A stretch of DNA of 46,985 nt from positions 1 through 46,985 of the IMG/VR virus record IMGVR_UViG_3300025154_000154; one strand, written 5' to 3'. Source of the stretch: a virus. Under the pieces are notes generated by a model. It saw nothing but the letters and a program-made list of their open reading frames with translations. It ran no database searches and was not told the DNA's origin. This document shows positions 1-6,017 of this stretch, one piece after another (position 1 is the stretch's first letter; each line of letters begins with the position of its first letter). The translations under genes were made by a program, and so were the position numbers.

Positions 1-336
1 CTCCTTGTCGGCGATGTGCTCCGCGACAACGGCCTCGACTGCTTCCAGACGGCCGAGTAGCGACTTTCCGCCCGCGTCGGGGGCGCGCACGATCCGGTCG
101 AGGCCCTCGACTTGGCGGCGTAGGGCGGTGATATCCTCCTGGATTCTCGACCACGGGCGGGTCAAGGTCCGCCACGCCATCGCGACGGCCACCACCATCC
201 CGGCCAGCGTGGCGAGCCCGACCACGACCAGGACCACGCTCGACCACGCGGCATCAGCGGAGGGCGGCGGGACCTGGGCCTGGGCGATACCGGCAAGGAG
301 GAGGACCCCGGCGAGGATGGCGGCAGCGCGCCTCAC
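1..336 (-). CDS. Membrane-anchored protein, 3' end outside window (partial)
   Basis: The frame stays open from a GTG at 336 to the left edge, giving 112 residues without a stop. The start overlaps the stop of the previous gene as GTGA, the coupling used repeatedly in this operon. The protein begins with two arginines and an alanine/leucine-rich stretch like a signal peptide or signal anchor (about residues 2-20). A second hydrophobic segment rich in valine and leucine follows (about 32-52). From about residue 60 there is a charged, probably helical region (coiled-coil-like, with glutamates, arginines and regularly placed leucines). It is the last visible gene of a lysis-like cassette. A spanin-like or other envelope role is possible but is only inferred from position and topology; no family is recognised. 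Confidence 0.7.
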   Translation of the reverse strand, partial: MRRAAAILAGVLLLAGIAQAQVPPPSADAAWSSVVLVVVGLATLAGMVVAVAMAWRTLTRPWSRIQEDITALRRQVEGLDRIVRAPDAGGKSLLGRLEAVEAVVAEHIADKE

Positions 337-773
337 GGTGCGGCCGGACACACGGGGCAGGTTGGGCAGGGCGTCGCAGCCAGGGCGGCGCTCACGTCCT
401 GCTGGGCCTGCTGAAGGTTGAACGCGCCGCCGTCCTTCACCATCGCGCCCGAAACGCCGATGTCATACTCGACGAGAGCGGCGATGGTACGGTGATTCGC
501 GCCGTTCTCGACGAGGTATTCCATCCCGAGGCTGCGCACGGGCGAGGCCGCGATCTGCGCCCGGAGCTCCAGCTCGCGCAGGGGCTCGGCGTTGACGGCC
601 TCGCCCGTCTCCTCGACGACGCCCGCGGTTGCGGCCACCGTCTCGGGCGCGTCGGTCGAGATGGTGATCTCGGTGGCCTGCTTCCCACCAGCCTTCGCCC
701 CGATGTAGATGCCTTCACCCACAGCGACGAGTCCGAGCGTGATCGCGATGTACAGCAGCATCTTCGACTCCAT
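333..773 (-). CDS. Small protein with N-terminal membrane helix and C-terminal cysteine cluster
   Basis: 146 aa, starting at an ATG preceded by GAGGA. Residues about 5-27 form one hydrophobic helix, followed by an alanine- and glutamate-rich soluble region. The last dozen residues contain three cysteines in a Cys-Pro-rich pattern (CPTCPVCP). A single anchor plus an exposed tail next to a DUF5675 gene and a two-helix membrane gene fits a lysis-cassette accessory protein such as an inner-membrane spanin, but there is no diagnostic motif and the predicted coiled coil is short. The cysteine cluster is unusual and could bind metal or form disulfides. Function unknown. Confidence 0.7.
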   Translation of the reverse strand: MESKMLLYIAITLGLVAVGEGIYIGAKAGGKQATEITISTDAPETVAATAGVVEETGEAVNAEPLRELELRAQIAASPVRSLGMEYLVENGANHRTIAALVEYDIGVSGAMVKDGGAFNLQQAQQDVSAALAATPCPTCPVCPAAP

Positions 774-775
774 GT

Positions 776-1030
776 TCAGTCCTCGTCCTCGTCGGACGCG
801 CAGGGTATCGGCCGGGTCGGTCCGGGCGGCGTGCGCTCGGCGCGTAGCTCGGCCGAGGTGGGCGCCCGGTTCGGCGTCGGGAAGTTCCTCGCACCGTAGG
901 CGACCGTGGCGCCCGTGGCGACCATCGCGAGCGCCATCGCCCCCTCACCCACGGCCTCGGGCGGCCACAGGAGCGGCAGCAGGTAGATGGCGACGACGCC
1001 GACGAGCCCGAGGAGGACGGTGCGGCTCAC
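776..1030 (-). CDS. Holin-like two-helix membrane protein
   Basis: 84 aa, GTG start overlapping the stop of the DUF5675 gene by four bases (GTGA). Two hydrophobic segments are visible (about residues 4-23 and 29-47) separated by a short turn with Pro, Glu and Gly. The tail is proline-rich and ends in a strongly acidic stretch (SDEDED). The size, the two membrane helices and the position directly behind a putative cell-wall gene are typical of class II-type holins. The family cannot be identified by eye, and other small membrane proteins would look the same. Confidence 0.6.
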   Translation of the reverse strand: MSRTVLLGLVGVVAIYLLPLLWPPEAVGEGAMALAMVATGATVAYGARNFPTPNRAPTSAELRAERTPPGPTRPIPCASDEDED

Positions 1031-1509
1031 GGGTGCACCCTCGTCGCCCAGGCCGCCGGGTCGCGATCGATCAGGATGGTCACCTCGTGGCCCCCGGCCT
1101 CAAGCACGGCGATCTGCTCGTAGAGCCAGGTGCAGGCCGCCCGGGACTTCCTCACCGTCATCGCGTCCATGTTGCGGAGGAGGCCCGGCACGATGCAGCC
1201 CGAGGTATCCGCCTCGTCGTTTCCGGAATGAATCCGCACACCTCTGAAGCCTGGCACGCCGAGCAGCACGGGCATCAGGCGCCCGTACTTGGGGCTGTGC
1301 GTGGTCTTCACGGCGTACATGCCCGCCGGAATCGCCGTCTCGTGCGCCACCTTGATCGCCAGCACCTCGGCCGGGGTCATGTCGGCGTCGAGGCCTCGGT
1401 CCTCGTCCTCGACGGTGAAGCCGAAGTCCAGGCCCTGCCACCGGAGCGTCCCGAGCGTGGCCTCGGCGCCGAACACGTCGCGGGTGAGGTGGAGGGTGGG
1501 TGCGGTCAC
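1027..1509 (-). CDS. DUF5675 family protein, likely cell-wall/lysis related
   Basis: 160 aa from a GTG at 1509 whose GTGA overlaps the stop of the upstream gene. An upstream extension of the frame exists but lies inside the coding end of that gene. The sequence shows the DUF5675 pattern. It opens with an L-x-R-x-x-F-G-x-x-x-T-L-G strand, has AIPAGMYAVKTTHSPK at 59-74 and VPGFRGVRIHSGN at 85-97, then DTSGC. H94 and C105 are arranged like the His and Cys of L,D-transpeptidase-type folds (H-x-G-N ... x-G-C). DUF5675 proteins are common in phage lysis regions, but their chemistry is not established as far as I know. No other endolysin is visible here, so this could be the wall-active enzyme. Confidence 0.8.
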   Translation of the reverse strand: MTAPTLHLTRDVFGAEATLGTLRWQGLDFGFTVEDEDRGLDADMTPAEVLAIKVAHETAIPAGMYAVKTTHSPKYGRLMPVLLGVPGFRGVRIHSGNDEADTSGCIVPGLLRNMDAMTVRKSRAACTWLYEQIAVLEAGGHEVTILIDRDPAAWATRVHP

Positions 1510-2192
1510 GGCAGATAGCCGACCGGCTGCTGCACCTCGAACGTCCACGCCCGGAATTTCACCGTCGCCGCGCCAGCGACGTTCGTCTTCCGGCCCATCG
1601 CCACGAACCCGATCGGCGTCGTCGCCAACCCCCATGAGCCGGTCCTGGCGGTCGTCGCGATCATCACGCCCGCCGAGTTGAGCCCCCAACCCCGCACCTG
1701 CTGGATGGAGTTGGGCCCGTGCTCAAAGGTGACCACGGCGTGCAGCGTGTTGGGGTTCTGGTCGCCGTCGGTGTACGCCGCCTGGTGGCCCGCCCGCATC
1801 AGCGGCCCGCCCGCCGCGTCCCAGCACAGCCCGGCATGGCGCCAGGAGCCGGTGAGCGCGGTCGCGTCGGTGATGCCCATTGCCAGCCAGAGGTCGGACG
1901 TGGCGGGTGGTGCGGTGATGGTTTCGAGGACCATCTGGAGTCCCCATGGTCTCGCCGTGCTGAGTGCGGTTCCGGCGCGATCCCGGAGCGTGAAGAACCA
2001 CACGGCTCCGAGCGGCACGGTGTCCGCACCCACCCCACCCAGTAGGGTTACGTCGGTGCTTGCTGCCGTCTCCGCGTCCATCGTCGCGAGCCCGCTCGGG
2101 TCACTTGTCGCGGTGGCGCTGCCGAGTAGCAGCCTGCGACGGAGCCCGGTCGCGTCGTGCGTGTCGGCGATGTTGCGCTGGATGGAGCCCAT
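1506..2192 (-). CDS. Putative virion structural protein
   Basis: 228 aa, ATG preceded by AGGAAGG. The sequence is rich in Thr, Ala, Gly and Trp with alternating hydrophobic residues, as in an all-beta structural or receptor-contacting protein. No catalytic motif is visible. It lies between a small beta-rich protein and the lysis-like genes, within the fibre/tail-tip part of the operon, so a fibre-accessory or tail-tip role is likely. I do not recognise a family. Confidence 0.65.
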   Translation of the reverse strand: MGSIQRNIADTHDATGLRRRLLLGSATATSDPSGLATMDAETAASTDVTLLGGVGADTVPLGAVWFFTLRDRAGTALSTARPWGLQMVLETITAPPATSDLWLAMGITDATALTGSWRHAGLCWDAAGGPLMRAGHQAAYTDGDQNPNTLHAVVTFEHGPNSIQQVRGWGLNSAGVMIATTARTGSWGLATTPIGFVAMGRKTNVAGAATVKFRAWTFEVQQPVGYLP

Positions 2193-2201
2193 GGAACCTT
2201 C

Positions 2202-2645
2202 CTATGCGCCGTCGCGGTCGTCGGTCCAGTGGACGCGGATGGTGGTGACGGTCACGGTGCCGGTGTCGACGAGAACGGTGCCGTAGAGCTTACCCTTCGT
2301 GGTTTGCCCGGCCGGGACGCGTGGCTGCGTGTTGACGCTGAGCGTGCCCATCCGCAGCGACGTGTCGGTGAGCCCGGCCGCGAGGTCGAAGTAGGCAGAC
2401 GGACCGAAGGCGATGTTGTCGCCGAGCAAGTCCCAGAACAGGATGATCTTCGCCTGCGTCGGCGCGCCCGCCGTGGCATCGAGGATCACGTCGACCTGGG
2501 TGATCTTCGCCTGCTGGGGGAGTGCGCCGTGCAGGGTGTTGGCGTCGCGAGCCGTGTCCTCGTGGAGGAGCACGAGCTTGGTGAGCGCGAATGCCTGTTG
2601 GACCGCCGTCGGCTGGGTGTCGTTGATGAGCATTCCGGCGTTCAT
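2202..2645 (-). CDS. Small beta-rich virion protein
   Basis: 147 aa. The chosen ATG at 2645 follows GAGG at suitable spacing and sits two bases after the stop of the sulfotransferase-like gene (TAGccATG). The frame is open further upstream, but that part lies inside the neighbouring gene. The sequence contains strand-like alternations (TLSVNTQ, GKLYGTVLVDTGTVTVTTIRV) and no charged helices, suggesting a compact beta domain. Likely a structural or decoration protein of the tail-fibre region; no family recognised. Confidence 0.65.
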   Translation of the reverse strand: MNAGMLINDTQPTAVQQAFALTKLVLLHEDTARDANTLHGALPQQAKITQVDVILDATAGAPTQAKIILFWDLLGDNIAFGPSAYFDLAAGLTDTSLRMGTLSVNTQPRVPAGQTTKGKLYGTVLVDTGTVTVTTIRVHWTDDRDGA

Positions 2646-2647
2646 GG

Positions 2648-3310
2648 CTACCTCGACAGAGGGGTAGGGGTGATGAGGCGCTTGGCCTCGCGCCAGAGGT
2701 CGCCGTCGACGCGCTTGACGCGGGCCCGCTCGGCGTTGGTGGGGCGGGGCAGCGTGGGCGCGTCGGCCGGGCGCGCGTTCACCAGCGGGACCGGCACCAG
2801 GCCCATCGCCTCGATGGTGGCGTCGGACGCGTCGACGGGGACCAACTCGTCCACCAGCCAGTCCCCGGCGGCGTTCTGGAAGAAGTACCGCATCGCGTTC
2901 GCCCAGAGCCCCTCGCCCTGGGTCCACCTGAACCGGCGCTTCGGGTGGTTGGCCCAGAGGATGCCAGGCGCGTGGATGAGGCGCGCGGGGCAGTCGCCGG
3001 ACAGCCACCCCGCGAGCACGGCCTCGAAGTCCAGGGAGCCACCGCCCCACTCGGCCAGCATCGCCCGCCGCCGGTCGTCGCTCCGCATGATGTGGAGGTA
3101 GAGGGACCGGTACCAGTCCGATGGCGGACGGAGCAGGCCGAACGTCGTCAGGTCCTTGCGCAGGGCCTGCGACGCACTCGTCGCTGGGGCGTGGGTGGAG
3201 GCGTAGAGGGTCCGCGCCCCGGGTGTCGCCAGGAGCATGGCCCGCCACCGAATGCCCGAGGTCTTCGGCATGTGGATGAGCAGGCGGCCGATGTCGGGGG
3301 CGAGGACCAT
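2648..3310 (-). CDS. Sulfotransferase-like protein
   Basis: 220 aa with a strong GGAGGAG site just ahead of the ATG. The N-terminus contains IHMPKTSG at 12-19, matching the 5'-phosphosulfate loop of PAPS-dependent sulfotransferases (usually PKTGG or PKSGT). About 45 residues later RPPSDWYRSLYLH (61-73) resembles the 3'-phosphate motif (R-x-P-x-x-x-x-x-S-x-Y). At 220 residues it is at the short end for a sulfotransferase. Family knowledge: these enzymes transfer sulfate from PAPS to hydroxyl groups of sugars or proteins. It sits between a fibre and small virion proteins, so it might modify host glycans or virion components. The call rests on these two motifs only. Confidence 0.55.
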   Translation of the reverse strand: MVLAPDIGRLLIHMPKTSGIRWRAMLLATPGARTLYASTHAPATSASQALRKDLTTFGLLRPPSDWYRSLYLHIMRSDDRRRAMLAEWGGGSLDFEAVLAGWLSGDCPARLIHAPGILWANHPKRRFRWTQGEGLWANAMRYFFQNAAGDWLVDELVPVDASDATIEAMGLVPVPLVNARPADAPTLPRPTNAERARVKRVDGDLWREAKRLITPTPLSR

Positions 3311-3311
3311 C

Positions 3312-3683
3312 TCACTCCTCCAGGGCGTCCACCACAGGCCCCTGGCTGTTCAGCACGGTCAGGGTGTCCGGGATGGGGTCGCCGTTCGATTCACACGGCG
3401 CGTCGACCGTGAGGCCGAGGTCATCGTTGCGGTACGTCCGGTGGAAGGTGGTCGTTCCCGTGTCGGCCATCATGACGACGCTCACGCCGTCCAGCGTGGC
3501 CTCCCATCCGTCCGGCAGCAGAACCGGCGGCCACAGGGCGAGGGTGAGGCCCTGCTCGATCATGGGCGCCAGGCACGAAGCCACGCCGTTGACGACCTCC
3601 TGCAACCGGACGCCGGACTGAGCAGGGGGGATGCTCCATCGGATACTGGTGCCGTCGCTTTCGATTGTGATTGACCAGCGCAT
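3312..3683 (-). CDS. Small hypothetical protein downstream of fibre gene
   Basis: 123 aa, ATG four bases after GGAGG. The sequence is acidic with beta-like character (RWSITIESDGTSIRWSI at the N-terminus) and has no membrane segment. The gene follows a strong stem-loop that separates it from the fibre gene. It could be a fibre chaperone or tail-tip component by position, but nothing in the sequence identifies it. Confidence 0.6.
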   Translation of the reverse strand: MRWSITIESDGTSIRWSIPPAQSGVRLQEVVNGVASCLAPMIEQGLTLALWPPVLLPDGWEATLDGVSVVMMADTGTTTFHRTYRNDDLGLTVDAPCESNGDPIPDTLTVLNSQGPVVDALEE

Positions 3684-3702
3684 GTAGCCTCCGTGGGCGT
3701 GA

Positions 3703-3737
3703 GGGCCCGAACCCAGGGTATCCCATGGGCCGGGCCC
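3703..3737 (-). terminator. Stem-loop between fibre gene and downstream genes
   Basis: Perfect 7-bp outer arms (GGGCCCG at 3703-3709, CGGGCCC at 3731-3737) enclose inner pairings CCCA (3712-3715) with TGGG (3726-3729) and GGG (3716-3718) with CCC (3722-3724). It begins a few bases beyond the fibre stop codon at 3747. There is no U-tract on the transcript side, so it may act as an attenuator or RNA-stability element and not as a complete intrinsic terminator. Confidence 0.45.
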
Positions 3738-3746
3738 CCGTCATGG

Positions 3747-5909
3747 CTACACGATGGTGATGTCGCCGGCGGCGATGCAGGCGCCGGTAACGAGGTAGTG
3801 CGTGGAGTCGATGCCCTGGAACCGCACCCAGTCACCCACCGACGCGGTCGCCACGAGGCTGAGCGTGGTGCCAGTCATCGCGGTGCTGACGTTGTTGACC
3901 GAGACGACGCCGTAGAGGTGCGCCGCGCCATCCGAGATGGTGACGGCGTTGCCGCCGGTGTCCAGCGTCATGAACGTGAAGTCCAGGCCCTGAGCCGGCG
4001 TCGGCAGGGTGATGGCGTAGGCGGTCTGCTTGTCGACCGAGAAGACACCACCCGAGTCCGCGGCGGTGAGGGACCGCGTCGTCGTGATCGCGGCGGCCGT
4101 GTCGCTCGTGACGCGCAGCCCCTTGGCGGCCGTGGTCGTCCCGGGCGTGCCGGAACCGGTCGCGGCTCCCGGGGTGAGCGTGATGTCGCCACCGTTCGCG
4201 TTGCCGCCCGTCCCCGCATCCCCGGCCGCGATGGCGACCGACCCACCCGCGCCGCCAGTCCCGCCCGCGCTGTTCCCACCGACCGCGCCGACGAGGCTGG
4301 CCGCTCCGCCCGCCCCGCCGTTGCCGGTGCCCGCCGAGCACGCCCCGCCAGCCCCGGCGGTCACGGCCGATGCTCCACCGGCCCCGCCCGCGCCGGCCGT
4401 GCCGTCGCTCTGCGCGCCGCCCGCGCCAGCCGTCAGGGAGGTCGCTCCACCAACCCCGCCGTTGTGGGCGCCGGACGACGCCGTGGCGCCACCGGTCCCG
4501 GCGGTGAAGGACACGAGGCCGCCAGCCCCGCCCGCAGCCGACGCACCAACGAAGGACTGCGCGCCACCGTTGCCGGCCGTCGCGGAGTAGGCGCCACCCG
4601 CCCCGCCCGCGCCAGTGCCACCCGAGGACTCACCGCCCGCCCCGAGGGTGACGGTGAGCCCGCCGCCGATGCCACCCGCGCCGGCGGCGCTGGAGTTCGT
4701 CTCGCCGCCGACCCCGCCGGTGACGGTGATCGTGCCGGCGTTCCCGCCCGCGCCGCCCGCGGCGGCGGCGGTCTGCGCGCCGCCTCGACCGGACGTGACA
4801 GCGAGCGCCCCGCCGTTGCCGCCCGCCCCGGTCCCGGCGGTGGACTTGGTCCCGCCCGCGCCCGAGATGAGGGAGGCGTCTCCGCCGTTGCCGGCGGCCG
4901 TCGACGTGAGCCCCGAGGACGCGCCAGCCGCGCCGGCCTGCACCGTCGCGGCGCCGCCCGCCCCGGAGGCGTGGGCACCCGTGCTGTTGGTCGCGCCACC
5001 CGCGCCACCGAGGACCGAGGACGCGCCACCCGCGCCACCGACCTGTCCGGACGCGGCGCCCGTGTTGGCCCCGCCCGCTCCACCACGGAGGTAGGAGGCA
5101 CCACCGGCGCCGCAGGCCACCGCGTTGGCGGCCGAGGCACCGGCACCGGCACCCACGTCGTAGGCGGCGCCGGCCTTGGCCGTCGTCGGGGTCGCACCCG
5201 CGCTCGGGGCGCGCTCGTAATAGTCCACGCCCGCCGTGTCCGTGGCCGCCGCCACCGTGGGCGCGCCACCACCACTGATCCCCAGGGCGATCACGCCGCC
5301 CAGGGCGAGGGCCATGTCGTCGGCCGCGAGGTTGAACCAGCCGGTGTTCTTGTCGGCGAGGAAGCTCAGCGACGGTGCCGCCGCCGTGCCCGCGCCGGCC
5401 TGCACCGTGCCGTCCTTGACGAGGACCGAAGACGCGTCGAGGAGCACGCCCTCGCCAGAGGTGGACTCGTTGACCTGGTCGGCCTTGATGCCGTCGACGC
5501 CGAAGTCGTCACCCGAGGTCGCGTTCGCGACGTAGCCCAGCGCCCGCGTGGTCGTGCCGTCGCTGAAGACCTTACCGCCCTCGCCCTTGTCGATCTGGGC
5601 GATGGTCGAAGCGGCGCTGTTCTTGACGGTGACGGTGTAGGCGCCGCTCGAGATGTTGACGATCGTGCGCTCGCCGTGCCACAGCGACGGCGCGGGCAGG
5701 GTGAGGTCGCGGTCAGCGCCGTTGCAGTCGACGTAGATGATGTCGGCCGCCATCCGGGTGGCCTGGGCGCCGCCGATGGTCAGCGTGACGGCGCCGGACA
5801 TCGTGAGCGTCTGGTGGGCGCGCTCGATCACGGCCTCGCCGGACGAGGGGACGCGAAGGTTGAAGCGGCCGTGGGCGATGGCGTCGGATGCCATGAAACT
5901 GGGGCGCAT
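3747..5909 (-). CDS. Glycine-repeat tail fibre / adhesin
   Basis: 720 aa from the ATG at 5909, which has GGAG six bases upstream. A GTG at 5966 is in frame but lacks a clear ribosome site. Residues about 1-250 hold mixed beta sequence. About 253-571 is a tandem repeat of roughly 23-24 residues with the pattern [A/N]GG[A/V]GGxxSxTAGxGGAxSxG. The last 150 residues are again ordinary beta sequence. The segments LTLPAPSLWHGERTIVNI near residue 69 and ITLPTPAQGLDFTFMTL near the C-terminus look like two copies of one fibre domain flanking the repeats. Glycine-brush repeats of this type could pack as polyglycine-II helices, as known for some phage adhesins. Host binding is inferred from position and architecture. 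Confidence 0.8.
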   Translation of the reverse strand: MRPSFMASDAIAHGRFNLRVPSSGEAVIERAHQTLTMSGAVTLTIGGAQATRMAADIIYVDCNGADRDLTLPAPSLWHGERTIVNISSGAYTVTVKNSAASTIAQIDKGEGGKVFSDGTTTRALGYVANATSGDDFGVDGIKADQVNESTSGEGVLLDASSVLVKDGTVQAGAGTAAAPSLSFLADKNTGWFNLAADDMALALGGVIALGISGGGAPTVAAATDTAGVDYYERAPSAGATPTTAKAGAAYDVGAGAGASAANAVACGAGGASYLRGGAGGANTGAASGQVGGAGGASSVLGGAGGATNSTGAHASGAGGAATVQAGAAGASSGLTSTAAGNGGDASLISGAGGTKSTAGTGAGGNGGALAVTSGRGGAQTAAAAGGAGGNAGTITVTGGVGGETNSSAAGAGGIGGGLTVTLGAGGESSGGTGAGGAGGAYSATAGNGGAQSFVGASAAGGAGGLVSFTAGTGGATASSGAHNGGVGGATSLTAGAGGAQSDGTAGAGGAGGASAVTAGAGGACSAGTGNGGAGGAASLVGAVGGNSAGGTGGAGGSVAIAAGDAGTGGNANGGDITLTPGAATGSGTPGTTTAAKGLRVTSDTAAAITTTRSLTAADSGGVFSVDKQTAYAITLPTPAQGLDFTFMTLDTGGNAVTISDGAAHLYGVVSVNNVSTAMTGTTLSLVATASVGDWVRFQGIDSTHYLVTGACIAAGDITIV
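4195..5150 (-). repeat. Tandem repeat encoding ~24-residue glycine-rich units
   Basis: About thirteen degenerate units, each roughly 70 bp, encode GG-A-GG-rich repeats inside the fibre gene. On the plus strand this appears as recurring CCGCCCGCGCC-like sequence. Repeat borders are approximate, read from the protein. Confidence 0.8.
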
Positions 5910-5940
5910 GTTGGGCTCCGGGCAGAACGAGGGAGAGGCA

Positions 5941-5956
5941 GCGTGCGGGCACACGC
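5941..5956 (-). other. Small stem-loop in the fibre-gene leader
   Basis: Arms GCGTG (5941-5945) and CACGC (5952-5956) enclose a 6-base loop CGGGCA, about 32 bases upstream of the ATG at 5909. It may influence the choice between that ATG and the GTG at 5966. Short and GC-only, so it could be chance. Confidence 0.25.
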
Positions 5957-5995
5957 GGCCCGCCACGCACTACGAATACCACGACTACCGAGAAT

Positions 5996-6017
5996 CGACG
6001 TGATACCGCGCGGTTAC
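5996..6017 (-). promoter_or_regulatory. 22-bp intergenic element, copy 2
   Basis: Read on the minus strand this is GTAACC, four bases, GGTATCACGTCG. It matches the element at 35272-35293 in 19 of 22 positions. The TAA stop of the giant protein gene is part of it. Exactly 17 bases further along lies TATTCG, the position occupied by TACAAC behind the other copy. The spacing is promoter-like. It lies 86 bases ahead of the fibre ATG. Confidence 0.5.

Noticed and set aside
4195-5150. Regular repeats that might suggest a CRISPR array
   Set aside because: The repeats are degenerate, without unique spacers of constant length, and stay in frame as glycine-rich protein sequence.
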